Source of the DNA: Lachnospiraceae bacterium UBA4348
GTDB lineage: Bacteria > Bacillota > Clostridia > Lachnospirales > Lachnospiraceae
DNA: 26,575 bases
Direction of reading: 5' to 3'
Assembly (NCBI GenBank): GCA_002394165.1
Contig: DGTA01000064.1
Coordinates: 4,610 to 31,184 of the forward strand
The notes beneath the pieces are model-generated. The model worked only from the letters and a program-made list of their open reading frames with translations, did no database searches and was not told the origin of the DNA. Position numbers and translations under genes: made by a program. Shown piece by piece: positions 14,838-23,703 of the stretch (its first letter is position 1; each line of letters starts with the position of its first letter).

Positions 14838-15570
14838 TATCCTGCGGGAGGGAGAGCAGCTGGACGACCTGGGAAGGGAAAACTTCCGGCTGATCCAGAG
14901 AAAAGACCGCTTCCGCTTCGGAATGGATGCAGTCCTGCTGGCGGCCTTTGCCCGGGTGCATGCCAGGGAGAGAGTGATCGACCTGGGAACAGGGACCGGC
15001 GTGATCCCCATCCTCATGAGGGCCAGGTATCAGTGCCGTTCGTTCACGGGACTTGAGCTGGACGCTGTCAGCGCCGATATGGCTCTTCGGAGCGTGCGTT
15101 TTAACGGACTTGAGGAGGATATCCGCATCGTGTGCGGAGATATCAGAAACACACGGGAGCTGTTCGAACCGGGCAGCTTTGATGTGGTGACTTCCAACCC
15201 GCCTTATATGACTGTGGGAAGCGGGGCTCCGCCGAAGGATGAGCCGGTGGCCGGCGCCCGGCATGAATATTTCTGTACACTGGAAGATACCGTGAAGGCG
15301 GCCGCTTACCTGCTTCGTGAACAGGGGCGGCTGTATCTGGTGCACAGGCCCATGCGCCTTGCCCAGATCATATGCATGCTGGTCAGGTACCGGCTGGAGC
15401 CGAAGAGGATGCAGCTGGTGTACCCCAATATCTCGGGCGAGCCGAACCTGGTGCTGATCGAGTGCCGGAAAGGCGGCGGGCAGGGGCTTCGGATGGATCC
15501 GCCCCTGATCGTGTACGTGGAGGACGGAAAGTATACCGGGCAGCTGCTGGAGATTTATTATGGAGAATGA
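14827..15570 (+). CDS. tRNA1(Val) adenine-37 N6-methyltransferase-like protein (TrmN6/YabB)
   Basis: This 247-residue class I SAM-dependent methyltransferase has DLGTGTGVIP (52-61) for SAM binding and the NPPY catalytic motif (124-127) of N6-adenine methylases. Together with its place between ricT and rsmI this matches YabB/TrmN6-type enzymes, which modify A37 of tRNA1-Val in E. coli. The ATG at 14827 overlaps the ricT end by 11 bp and is preceded by ACGGAGAA. The longer upstream in-frame extension lies inside ricT and is rejected. The exact RNA target in this organism is inferred. Confidence 0.88.
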   Translation: MDSDILREGEQLDDLGRENFRLIQRKDRFRFGMDAVLLAAFARVHARERVIDLGTGTGVIPILMRARYQCRSFTGLELDAVSADMALRSVRFNGLEEDIRIVCGDIRNTRELFEPGSFDVVTSNPPYMTVGSGAPPKDEPVAGARHEYFCTLEDTVKAAAYLLREQGRLYLVHRPMRLAQIICMLVRYRLEPKRMQLVYPNISGEPNLVLIECRKGGGQGLRMDPPLIVYVEDGKYTGQLLEIYYGE

Positions 15571-16423
15571 ACCGGGGAAAAAAGGAATGCTCTACCTGGT
15601 TCCCACCCCGATCGGGAACCTGGAAGATATGACCATGCGTGCTGTGAGGGTGCTCAGGGAGGCCGATCTGATCGCGGCGGAAGACACCAGGAACAGTCTG
15701 AAGCTCCTGACGCATTTCGACATCCATACCCCCATGGTCAGCTATCACGAATACAATAAATATGACAGGGCGCTGGAACTGACGGACCGGATGCTGGCCG
15801 GAGAGACGATCGCCCTGATCACGGACGCCGGTACTCCCGGTATTTCCGATCCGGGGGAAGAGCTGGTGAGGATCGCCGCCAAGGCGGGGATACAGGTCTC
15901 TTCGCTGCCCGGAGCCTGTGCGCTCACGACCGCGCTCACCATGTCGGGACTGCCCACGAGAAGGTTCTGCTTTGAAGCCTTCCTGCCGCCAAAGAAAAAG
16001 GAGCGGGCGGCCGTCCTGGAAGAACTGAAGAAAGAGACAAGGACGATCGTCCTCTACGAAGCTCCCCATCATTTGAAAGAAACACTCCGTCAGCTGAAGG
16101 AGGCGCTCGGTGAGCGGGATATCGTCCTTCTTCGGGAGCTGACGAAGATCCATGAGGAAGCGCTCCGGATGACGTTTTCCCAGGCGCTGGATTTCTATGA
16201 AAAGACGGATCCGAGGGGCGAGTATGTCGTGGTGATCCGCGGCATCGATCCGGGGGAACTGAAGGAAGAGAGCCGCCGGCAGTGGGAGGAGATGGGTATT
16301 TCTTCTCACGTGGAGATGTATATGCAGCAGGGAATGGATAAAAAGGCGGCGATGAAAGCGGCCGCATCCGACCGGGGTCTGAGCCGGAGAGAGATCTACG
16401 CGATGCTTCTTGACGAAAAATGA
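15560..16423 (+). CDS. rsmI: 16S rRNA (cytidine-1402 2'-O)-methyltransferase
   Basis: RsmI methylates the ribose of C1402 in the decoding centre of 16S rRNA. The 287-residue protein has the tetrapyrrole-methylase fold with VPTPIGNLEDMTMRA (14-28), AEDTR (40-44), TDAGTPGISDPG (88-99) and PGACALTTAL. The ATG overlaps the methyltransferase gene by 11 bp and has GGAG 7 nt upstream; Met10 is a weaker alternative. It ends 10 bp before the acyltransferase gene with no terminator between, so transcription may run into the polymer cassette. Confidence 0.95.
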   Translation: MENEPGKKGMLYLVPTPIGNLEDMTMRAVRVLREADLIAAEDTRNSLKLLTHFDIHTPMVSYHEYNKYDRALELTDRMLAGETIALITDAGTPGISDPGEELVRIAAKAGIQVSSLPGACALTTALTMSGLPTRRFCFEAFLPPKKKERAAVLEELKKETRTIVLYEAPHHLKETLRQLKEALGERDIVLLRELTKIHEEALRMTFSQALDFYEKTDPRGEYVVVIRGIDPGELKEESRRQWEEMGISSHVEMYMQQGMDKKAAMKAAASDRGLSRREIYAMLLDEK

Positions 16424-16433
16424 GGATTAACGG

Positions 16434-17582
16434 ATGAACCGGGAGAAATCGTCAATTAAACCAAAACTCATGTGGGATCCTTCAGTGGATATGATTCGCT
16501 GCTGTGCGTTTACAATGGTCGTGATGGTTCATTTTTTCCTTAACTCGGGAATATACAATTTGCCTGTCGCTTCAAAGACTGCGTTCGCAATGTGTACGCT
16601 CCGAAGCTTTTCCGTTGCCAGTGTTCCGCTATTCATGATGCTGACGGGTTTCCTGCAGAAGGAAAAGCGGCCGGAGGTTTCTTATTTTGTCCGGATCATA
16701 CCGGTCCTGACGGTCTATGGGCTCTGTTCACTGGCTAATATTGCTTTCACCGATATTTACGCATCGGTTCATGACACTCCTGCGCAGGTCGTGATGAAGA
16801 TCTTAAACTTCAAGGGAGCCAAATACGCCTGGTATGTGGAGATGTATATCACGCTGTTCCTGACCGCTCCTTATATTAATCTGGCCTGGAAGGGCCTGAA
16901 AAACCGGCGTGCGAGGAGTGTGTTGATCGGAATCGCGTGCTTTACAGCGATTGCACCAGCCCTGCTGAATATCTGGGATATCGGCTCGTTGGAATGGTGG
17001 CGGAGGCCCTCCTCAGGAAGCGAGTATAACAAACTGGTTCCTGACTGGTTTAAGAGACTGTATCCATTTGCATACTATCTGATTGGATGTTATCTGGCTG
17101 AGTATAAGATTCGACTCAAGCGAACCAAATGTGTTTGCGGAATCATCATCATGACAATTGCGGCAGGGGCTTTCAATTATTGGCGCAGTTGGCCAGGGAA
17201 ATTTATCAGCGGGGATTGGTCTAACTATGCTTCCCCGTTTACTGCTGCAATTGCTGTGCTGGTTTTTATCTATTTCCTTTCCGGAAACTATGAAAATATG
17301 TCTACACGTACGAGATCTTTTTGGAAGGCTTGGGCGTCGGTGACTTTTGGTGCGTACCTGCTCTCTCGTATTCCGGATATTGTGGTCTACAATCGTCTGG
17401 CACAGTTTGTTCCTAATCCGGGCAGCAGGTTGGTTTGGATGTTCGTGACGGTGCCCGTCATCGCCGTGATCTCATGTATTATGTCAAGGATTGTTAACAT
17501 TGTGGCGGTCCCGTTGGCAGGAAAACTGACAGCACTGGTTTCAGATTTCATGAAACAATGCAAAGACTCAACAAAAGCTTAG
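16434..17582 (+). CDS. Membrane acyltransferase, acyltransferase-3 family
   Basis: This 382-residue protein has about ten hydrophobic helices. The first contains R22 and H33 (MVVMVHFFLNS), and VPLFMMLTGFL follows, as expected in the acyltransferase-3 family. AKYAWYVEMYITLFL resembles the conserved middle region of surface-polysaccharide O-acetyltransferases. A modest GAGG precedes the ATG. It sits between rsmI and the DUF6273 gene and probably starts the polymer-export cassette, suggesting it acylates that polymer. It is more diverged from the typical family than the copies at 3759 and 10400. Confidence 0.8.
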   Translation: MNREKSSIKPKLMWDPSVDMIRCCAFTMVVMVHFFLNSGIYNLPVASKTAFAMCTLRSFSVASVPLFMMLTGFLQKEKRPEVSYFVRIIPVLTVYGLCSLANIAFTDIYASVHDTPAQVVMKILNFKGAKYAWYVEMYITLFLTAPYINLAWKGLKNRRARSVLIGIACFTAIAPALLNIWDIGSLEWWRRPSSGSEYNKLVPDWFKRLYPFAYYLIGCYLAEYKIRLKRTKCVCGIIIMTIAAGAFNYWRSWPGKFISGDWSNYASPFTAAIAVLVFIYFLSGNYENMSTRTRSFWKAWASVTFGAYLLSRIPDIVVYNRLAQFVPNPGSRLVWMFVTVPVIAVISCIMSRIVNIVAVPLAGKLTALVSDFMKQCKDSTKA

Positions 17583-17603
17583 CAGAAGGGGGTACGAAAG
17601 ACG

Positions 17604-18728
17604 ATGGCTGAAAAGAGACCGGCCGGTCCTTCCCTGGAAACAACAGAATCATTATATGAAAAGGCACATGAGAAGCTGCAGAATGATGCCTATATCGTCT
17701 CCGATGCCTACCGGATCGATAATTATAATCTGGCGGCAAGTATGTTTGAGCAGTTGGGGGATTATGAGGATGCTCCCGCTTTAGCTGAGCATTGCCGGGA
17801 AATGGCAGCGCTTTCAGAAAAAGAAGCTGAGAAGAAAAAATATGATGATGCCGTGCGGCGCATGAACAGTGCTCAGACTCTCGACCAGCAGGAGAAGGTC
17901 CTTGAGCAGCTTCGAGAGCTTGGTGATTATAAAGACAGTCCTGTTCTAAAAAAAAAGATGCAGGATGTTGTAGACAAGGGGTACAGGAAAAGTGCGGTCA
18001 AGAGGGGAATTATTCTTTCGCTTATCGCAGCTTTTGTGATTTTTATGATAGTATCCTGGTACACCGGCATTTTCAAATATGCCATGGGATATGTATATTT
18101 GCATTCGGGTTCTTACAGCAATGCCCAGGCTGCTTTCGAGAAACTGAACGGTTTCTGGAAAAGTGAAGAAATGGCAATAAAAGCAAAAAGGGAAGCACTG
18201 CTTAATGCCACGAAAGATGATGTAATTCCCTTTGGCAATTATAAATGGAAGGTGCTGGACAGGGAAGGCTCTGAGTTGCTTCTTATTGCGGCAAGCATAG
18301 GAGAAGACAGCGATTTTCGCAGTGTTGTCTTTTCCGAAAAAGATGAAAAAGCAGATTGGGCCGATTCCTCGCTGCGTGCCTGGCTTAACGGGGAAGTGTA
18401 TGAGAATGGATTTACGAGTGAGGAACGCGCCTTGATGATTCTTCAGCAGGTGCCCGGAACTGTAAATGAAACTTACAAAACAAAGGCTGACGGCACACAG
18501 GATTACCTGACACTGCTTTCGGCAGAAGATTGTCCGCTGTACCAGGATGCGCTCGATACGCTGAGCCTGGATTATTATCTGCGGACACCAGGTGAGAATG
18601 AAACAAAACAGGCTTATATTTCCGGTGGATCCCACGAGCCGCTGCTCTTTGGGTGTCCTAAGGATACCGTCATGGCGGTGCGTCCGGTCATCCGGGTCGA
18701 CTTAAGCGATCTGGCGGGGGAGGAATGA
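17604..18728 (+). CDS. Membrane protein with TPR-like helices and a DUF6273-type domain
   Basis: This 374-residue protein has no signal peptide. The N terminus (about 15-125) is charged and helical with repeat-like motifs (LAASMFEQLGDYEDAP, LRELGDYKDSP) resembling short TPR-type repeats. A single transmembrane helix spans about 134-153. The C-terminal part (about 207-370) matches the DUF6273 pattern: IPFGNYKWKVLD, WADSSLRAWLNGE, FTSEE and a final VRPVIRVDL. That domain is common in Clostridia but of unknown activity; it superficially resembles carbohydrate-binding or lectin-like folds. With Lys/Arg-rich flanks, the topology is probably N-in, C-out. It ends 1 bp before the ABC permease gene, so a role as an accessory or sensor of polymer export is plausible but unproven. 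Confidence 0.75.
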   Translation: MAEKRPAGPSLETTESLYEKAHEKLQNDAYIVSDAYRIDNYNLAASMFEQLGDYEDAPALAEHCREMAALSEKEAEKKKYDDAVRRMNSAQTLDQQEKVLEQLRELGDYKDSPVLKKKMQDVVDKGYRKSAVKRGIILSLIAAFVIFMIVSWYTGIFKYAMGYVYLHSGSYSNAQAAFEKLNGFWKSEEMAIKAKREALLNATKDDVIPFGNYKWKVLDREGSELLLIAASIGEDSDFRSVVFSEKDEKADWADSSLRAWLNGEVYENGFTSEERALMILQQVPGTVNETYKTKADGTQDYLTLLSAEDCPLYQDALDTLSLDYYLRTPGENETKQAYISGGSHEPLLFGCPKDTVMAVRPVIRVDLSDLAGEE

Positions 18729-18729
18729 G

Positions 18730-19518
18730 ATGAAATCACTGCGTTTCAGAATCAAAATGTTCCGTCAGTATCAAGACCTGATTGGTGAACTGGTGACCAG
18801 GGATATTAAGCTCAGGTACAGGCGGAGTTTTTTGGGGTATGTCTGGAGTATTCTCAATCCGCTTCTGATCATGATCATCATGACGGTGGTCTTTTCCGCC
18901 ATGTTCAAGCGCAATATCGAGAATTTTCCGGTCTACCTGCTGATTGGTCGGATGAGTTACGACTTTATGAAGACTTCTACCAGCGCTGCTATGAAATCCG
19001 TGACGGGAAATGCAGCACTGATGAAGAAGACCTACATTCCAAAGTATATTTTCACGGTTGCCAAGGTCACCAGCTCACTGGTGGATTTCGTATTTTCCCT
19101 TGGGGCGCTGATGATCGTGATCATTGCTACACGCTCCGGCTTCCACCTTACAATGCTGTTTCTTCCGGTCGTTTTTCTGGAACTGTACTGCTTCAGTATG
19201 GGACTGGGTTTTCTGTTGGCAGCGCTGCATGTTTTTTTCCGTGATATCCAGTATATCTATAATGCAGTCTTAACAGCCTGGATGTATCTGACTCCGATTT
19301 TCTATCCGATCGAGAGTCTGCCAAAGTCGCTGCAGATCTTTATCAGCACCTGCAATCCGCTGTATTATTATGTTACTCAGTTCCGCTGCTGTGTGCTCTA
19401 TGGGACAATGCCCGATTCCAGGCTGGTGATCGGCGGCTGGCTGATCGCTGTTGTGATGATGGTAATTGGACTGTTTGTTTTCCAGAGGCATAAAGATAAT
19501 TTTATTCTTTATATCTGA
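18730..19518 (+). CDS. ABC-2 type polysaccharide/teichoic acid exporter permease
   Basis: This 262-residue protein has the ABC-2 membrane fold with about six helices, as in TagG, Wzm and RfbA permeases. Family features include LVTRDIKLRYRRSFLG at the N terminus, LGYVWSILNPLLIM, HVFFRDIQYIYN and LTPIFYP. It would form the channel for a lipid-linked polymer, driven by the ATPase encoded next. The ATG follows GGGGGAGGAATGAG, overlapping the end of the DUF6273 gene region. The ATPase start lies 16 bp after its stop. Substrate class is inferred from neighbours: glycerol phosphate transferase and UGM. Confidence 0.9.
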   Translation: MKSLRFRIKMFRQYQDLIGELVTRDIKLRYRRSFLGYVWSILNPLLIMIIMTVVFSAMFKRNIENFPVYLLIGRMSYDFMKTSTSAAMKSVTGNAALMKKTYIPKYIFTVAKVTSSLVDFVFSLGALMIVIIATRSGFHLTMLFLPVVFLELYCFSMGLGFLLAALHVFFRDIQYIYNAVLTAWMYLTPIFYPIESLPKSLQIFISTCNPLYYYVTQFRCCVLYGTMPDSRLVIGGWLIAVVMMVIGLFVFQRHKDNFILYI

Positions 19519-19534
19519 CAGTTGGGAGAGAAGT

Positions 19535-21460
19535 ATGAGCAAAAATATGATCGATGTAGATCATGTCTATATACGGTTCAACCTGGCCAGTGAGAAGGTG
19601 AACAACTTAAAAGAATATACCATCAAGATGGTGAAGAACCAGCTGATGTTCCAGGAATTTCTGGCTTTGAAGGATGTTAATCTTCACATTAAAAAAGGGG
19701 AATCGTGGGGACTGATCGGCAGCAACGGATCCGGTAAGTCAACACTTTTAAAGACGATCACCGGGATTCTGCGGCCATATGAGGGGACCGTGAAGGTGAG
19801 AGGAAAGATCGCACCGATGATCGAATTGGGTGCCGGTTTTGATATGGATCTTACTGCTCGGGAAAACATTTATCTTAACGGTGCTGTGTTGGGACACTCC
19901 AAACAGTTCATGGAGGAACATTTTGAAGAGATCGTTGAATTTGCCGGGATACGGAATTTTCTGGATTCGCCGATCAAGAACTTTTCTTCTGGAATGAAAG
20001 CCAGGCTCGGTTTTTCTGTAGCGACTATGGTGGAACCGGAGATTCTGATCGTGGATGAGGTGCTCTCAGTAGGCGATTACAAGTTTCGGAAAAAATGCAG
20101 CGAGCGAATGGAGCAGCTGCTCTCCGGGGGAACGACGCTTCTGTATGTTTCCCACAATATCGATTCGGTCAAGCACCTGTGTGATCATGCGCTCTGGCTT
20201 GACCACGGGGATACCATTATGTCAGGGGACTCTGATGCGGTTTGCAGCGCCTACAGCAAAAGGCAGGAGCTTGAGTTCCTGATCGAAAAAAAGCAGATGC
20301 AGGATTCCGAAGAAAAGAACGGAAAAAAATATGATTATCTGATAGTCGGTGCCGGCCTGTACGGAGCAGTCTTTGCGAGGGAGGCTTTTAAAGCCGGAAA
20401 GAGATGCCTGGTTATTGATAAGCGTGACAGAATCGGCGGAAACGTGTATACTGAGAACGTAAGAGGTATTAATGTTCACAGGTATGGAGCGCATATTTTC
20501 CATACCAACAATGAACAAGTCTGGAAATATGTAAATCAGTTTACCAGGTTCAACCATTTTGTTAATGCACCGGTAGCCCGCTACAAGGACGAGATCTATA
20601 ATCTGCCGTTCAATATGAATACCTTCAGCCGCCTGTGGGGAGTAAAGACTCCCGATGAGGCGAGGGCGGTGATTTCTCAGCAGATCGCCGGGCTTCATAT
20701 TGTGGAACCCAAAAACCTGGAAGAGCAAGCGCTCTCGATGGTGGGAACGGATGTTTATGAGAAACTGGTAAAAGGATATACGGAGAAACAGTGGGGGAAA
20801 AGTTGCAGCGAACTTCCTGCCTTTATTATCCGAAGACTTCCGCTGAGATTTACCTACGACAACAATTATTTCAATGATACTTATCAGGGCATTCCCGAGG
20901 GCGGTTATACACGGATGGTGGAAGCAATGCTTTCGGATATGGATGTGCAGCTGGGGGTTGACTACAAAACTTACATCAAGGAAAATCCGGATACTTTTGA
21001 GAAGGTTGTTTATACCGGCCCAATCGATGAATTCTTTGACTATCAGCTGGGCCATCTCGAATACCGGTCGCTCAGGTTTGAAACGGAAATCCTTGAGACG
21101 GAGAACTATCAGGGTAATGCCGTGGTCAATTATACCGAGCGGGAGATTCCATATACCAGGATCATTGAACACAAACATTTTGAGAATTCTGACAGTCCCG
21201 TGACAGTAATAACGAGAGAATACCCAGCTGACTGGGAAATCGGCATGGAACCTTACTATCCGGTAAATGATGAAAAAAACGGCGCCTTATTTGCAAAATA
21301 TAAAGAGCTGTCTGAAAAAGAGCCGAATGTGATCTTCGGCGGGCGACTTGGAAGCTATCAGTATTACAACATGGACCAGGTCATTGCCGCTGCGCTGGAA
21401 ACAGCAGGCGAGGAACTTAACCGGAAACGATTTACCGGCAGAGACGAGGATACCAAATGA
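19535..21460 (+). CDS. Fusion of polysaccharide-export ABC ATPase and UDP-galactopyranose mutase
   Basis: One uninterrupted 641-residue frame joins two complete enzymes. Residues 1-250 are a TagH/Wzt-type ATPase: Walker A GSNGSGKS (62-69), signature SSGMKARLGF (151-160), Walker B ILIVDEV (170-176) and H207. A charged linker of about 15 residues follows. Residues about 266-641 are UDP-galactopyranose mutase (Glf), which converts UDP-Galp to UDP-Galf with FAD: VGAGLYG (271-277), RIGGNVYTE, GAHIFHT (318-324), and the C-terminal GRLGSYQYYNMDQVI. Both parts have near-normal length. The ATG follows GGGAG at 6 nt spacing; an earlier in-frame extension overlaps the permease. An internal Met at 255 lacks a Shine-Dalgarno sequence, so separate translation of Glf is unlikely. 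The fusion would place Galf precursor synthesis at the export complex. Confidence 0.92.
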   Translation: MSKNMIDVDHVYIRFNLASEKVNNLKEYTIKMVKNQLMFQEFLALKDVNLHIKKGESWGLIGSNGSGKSTLLKTITGILRPYEGTVKVRGKIAPMIELGAGFDMDLTARENIYLNGAVLGHSKQFMEEHFEEIVEFAGIRNFLDSPIKNFSSGMKARLGFSVATMVEPEILIVDEVLSVGDYKFRKKCSERMEQLLSGGTTLLYVSHNIDSVKHLCDHALWLDHGDTIMSGDSDAVCSAYSKRQELEFLIEKKQMQDSEEKNGKKYDYLIVGAGLYGAVFAREAFKAGKRCLVIDKRDRIGGNVYTENVRGINVHRYGAHIFHTNNEQVWKYVNQFTRFNHFVNAPVARYKDEIYNLPFNMNTFSRLWGVKTPDEARAVISQQIAGLHIVEPKNLEEQALSMVGTDVYEKLVKGYTEKQWGKSCSELPAFIIRRLPLRFTYDNNYFNDTYQGIPEGGYTRMVEAMLSDMDVQLGVDYKTYIKENPDTFEKVVYTGPIDEFFDYQLGHLEYRSLRFETEILETENYQGNAVVNYTEREIPYTRIIEHKHFENSDSPVTVITREYPADWEIGMEPYYPVNDEKNGALFAKYKELSEKEPNVIFGGRLGSYQYYNMDQVIAAALETAGEELNRKRFTGRDEDTK

Positions 21461-22749
21461 GCGAGATTAAAGAATTTCTGAAACAACATACGCCCCTGGC
21501 TCGGATCTACTGGAAAATGCGTAAGCTTCCTCCGTTTAAGCAGTTGTTGCACGTGTACCATACTTGGTGGGACGACCGTCTTTTGTTTCATGATATGCCG
21601 AATGCTTACAATGCTCACCGGAATGAGCCGATTGATGAAAATAAAGTGATTTTTGTGGAACTTCGGCTGCCGGAACTGAGCAACAGTTTCTCGTTAGTGT
21701 ATCAGGAACTTAAAGACAATTATAATTTTGACATCCATGTTCATTTTTTACGCAACACTTTTGTGAAAAAGAGAGTATACCGGCAGAACTGTATACGCTT
21801 AGCCGAGGACCTGGCTACGGCGAAATATGTCTTTGTCTGTGAAGCGTCCACAGTTATCAGTTGCTTGGAAAAACGTCCGGAGACAATAGTAACTCAGCTT
21901 TGGCATGCCTGCGGTGCATTTAAGAAGTTTGGAAAGAGCACCGCGGAGCTGATTTTCGGGCCCAATACAAAAGAATTGGCGCGTCATCCCATCAACCGGA
22001 ATTACAATTATGTGACTGTGAGCAGTCCAGATGTCATGTGGGCTTACGAGGAAGCCATGGAACTTGAAGAGACGTCGGATGTTATCCGCCCGGTCGGGAT
22101 CAGCCGCACGGATGTGTTTTTCCGAGAAGATTTCATAGAAGCTGCCAAGGAGCGTATTTATAACTGGTTTCCTGCAGCAAGAGATAAAAAAATCATTCTT
22201 TATGCACCTACTTTCCGCGGAAGAGTGGCTCACGCAAAGACACCAAGATTTTTTGATCCCGAGTTATTTTATCGCGCTTTTGGAAAAGAGTATGTAGTGA
22301 TTACAAAACACCATCCCTTGGTTCGAAATCTTCCGGAATTGCCTGAATACCTGGAGGGAACTTTTATCAAGGATGCGACAAGGACCCAAACCATCGAGGA
22401 CCTTTTGTGTGTTAGTGACATCTGTATTTCAGACTATTCTTCACTGATATTTGAGTTTTCCCTATTCGCGCGGCCGATGCTGTTTTTCGCCCCGGATCTG
22501 GAAAGATATTTCGATTGGAGAGGTTTCTATTATAAGTATGACGAACTGACACCGGGCCCAGTCTGTACCACCAATGAAGAGATGATAGATTACATTTCCC
22601 GACTTCCGGAGTGCTTTGATCGTGCTGAGGTAGAGGCTTTCCGATACAAATTTATGCGATCATGTGACGGACACGCCACTGAACGGATACTGGAACTGAC
22701 AATGGGAAAAGAGAAACTTGCAGAAATGAGTAAGGAGGAAAAGACATGA
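21457..22749 (+). CDS. CDP-glycerol glycerophosphotransferase family protein (TagB/TagF-like), copy 2
   Basis: This 430-residue protein has the same motifs as copy 1: LWHACGAFKKFG (148-159), KHHPL (284-288) and CISDYSS (323-329), and long blocks of identical sequence throughout. It should transfer glycerol phosphate from CDP-glycerol to a polymer or primer at the membrane. It begins with an ATGA overlap with the ABC-UGM gene and ends in an ATGA overlap with the small secreted gene, so all three are translationally coupled. Its codons are more A/T-rich than copy 1, arguing against a very recent local duplication. One copy could prime and the other extend; the sequence does not decide. Confidence 0.9.
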   Translation: MSEIKEFLKQHTPLARIYWKMRKLPPFKQLLHVYHTWWDDRLLFHDMPNAYNAHRNEPIDENKVIFVELRLPELSNSFSLVYQELKDNYNFDIHVHFLRNTFVKKRVYRQNCIRLAEDLATAKYVFVCEASTVISCLEKRPETIVTQLWHACGAFKKFGKSTAELIFGPNTKELARHPINRNYNYVTVSSPDVMWAYEEAMELEETSDVIRPVGISRTDVFFREDFIEAAKERIYNWFPAARDKKIILYAPTFRGRVAHAKTPRFFDPELFYRAFGKEYVVITKHHPLVRNLPELPEYLEGTFIKDATRTQTIEDLLCVSDICISDYSSLIFEFSLFARPMLFFAPDLERYFDWRGFYYKYDELTPGPVCTTNEEMIDYISRLPECFDRAEVEAFRYKFMRSCDGHATERILELTMGKEKLAEMSKEEKT

Positions 22750-23576
22750 GAACAAAGAGGTGCCCGAAAATCAGAAGACTGTTGCTTACGACTATCGCAT
22801 TGGTTATGCTACTTAGTTCGGCAGTGATGGCGAAGAACATTACACTAAAATACAACAAGAGTTATAAGCTTTACTATGCGACTTATAAAGCAACCAAAAA
22901 TGAGACGCTCTATTTTGTCATGCCGGTAAAATACAATGGCCTGATCGATGTCACTGGCTGTGAAATATCGCCATATGGCAATAGGTGGGGAATCTCCACG
23001 ACGATGTACAATGCCAGAGGATACCGTCTCGATTATTATAGTTCAAATTATGTAAACATTAATAATGAATCCTATGAGCGTTATGCGGTCACTCCTGGAT
23101 ACTATTACTTTAAGGTGAAAGCTACAAAAGGATACACATATGTATTTGGGGTCGGATATGTTCCTAAGACTGGTGGAGCTCCCAAAGGCGGAACTTCTAA
23201 AGGCAGAGCTTATACCCTTACGCGGGGCAGAGCAGCCACGAGTATTATTTCTGCGGCTTCTTACAAGTGTCCAAGGTGGTTTAAGTTCTATGTGCCCAAA
23301 ACGGGTTACGGAGTGAAACTTCGTGTACAGAACAACGGTGGGCAGGGACCGATAACAGTCTATGTAGCTGGCCCGAATCTGTCATCCACCAAGAAGTATA
23401 CGGTTAGCCCCAGATATTATCAGGATCTTAGTATGTATCAGACGGTGTACGGTTCTCGTTATTACAGGACGGGTCCCAAGCCAGGATGGTATTATGTGCT
23501 TGTAAGCAAGGGAACGGGAAATTATAAGTATGCTTCCAGCCAGTTTGCTATAAAATGGAGTTATTACAGACCGTAA
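22746..23576 (+). CDS. Small secreted protein of an unassigned family, copy A
   Basis: This 276-residue protein has a Sec signal peptide (about 1-29, cleavage after VMA). The mature part is rich in Tyr, Gly, Lys and beta-prone residues. Two beta-rich modules are apparent: about 30-145, ending in TPGYYYFKVKA, and about 155-276, with SIISAASYKCPRWFKF, NNGGQGPITVYVAGPN and PGWYYVLVSKGTGNYKY. It looks like a pre-peptidase-C-like or other beta-sandwich surface module, but I do not recognise a named family. It is a clear paralogue of 25586-26458. Its start overlaps the TagF-like stop (ATGA) behind AAGGAGG, so it belongs to the polymer cassette. A role in binding or organising the exported polymer is only a guess. 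Confidence 0.85.
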   Translation: MRTKRCPKIRRLLLTTIALVMLLSSAVMAKNITLKYNKSYKLYYATYKATKNETLYFVMPVKYNGLIDVTGCEISPYGNRWGISTTMYNARGYRLDYYSSNYVNINNESYERYAVTPGYYYFKVKATKGYTYVFGVGYVPKTGGAPKGGTSKGRAYTLTRGRAATSIISAASYKCPRWFKFYVPKTGYGVKLRVQNNGGQGPITVYVAGPNLSSTKKYTVSPRYYQDLSMYQTVYGSRYYRTGPKPGWYYVLVSKGTGNYKYASSQFAIKWSYYRP

Positions 23577-23610
23577 TATCTGGAAACAGGCTGATAAATA
23601 AACCATATTG

Positions 23611-23653
23611 CTAAAAAAAGAAGGATCTGTGGCACTGTGCTACAGGTCCTTCT
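23611..23653. terminator. Terminator between convergent genes
   Basis: A 12-bp stem with one G-U pair, AGAAGGATCTGT (23619-23630) with ACAGGTCCTTCT (23642-23653), is flanked on the left by an A7 run. The A7 run reads as a U tract on the minus strand, so it is best suited to the SGNH gene (23704-25350). It may also stop the plus-strand operon. Confidence 0.75.
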
Positions 23654-23703
23654 CTATACTATATTGATGTTATTTGCGGGTCAGTTGCAGAACACAGACT
23701 GCT

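Noticed and set aside
20222..21178. Minus-strand frame of 318 codons inside the ABC-UGM gene
   Set aside because: It is antisense to a clearly conserved enzyme, has no recognisable domain or ribosome binding site, and is explained by codon bias.
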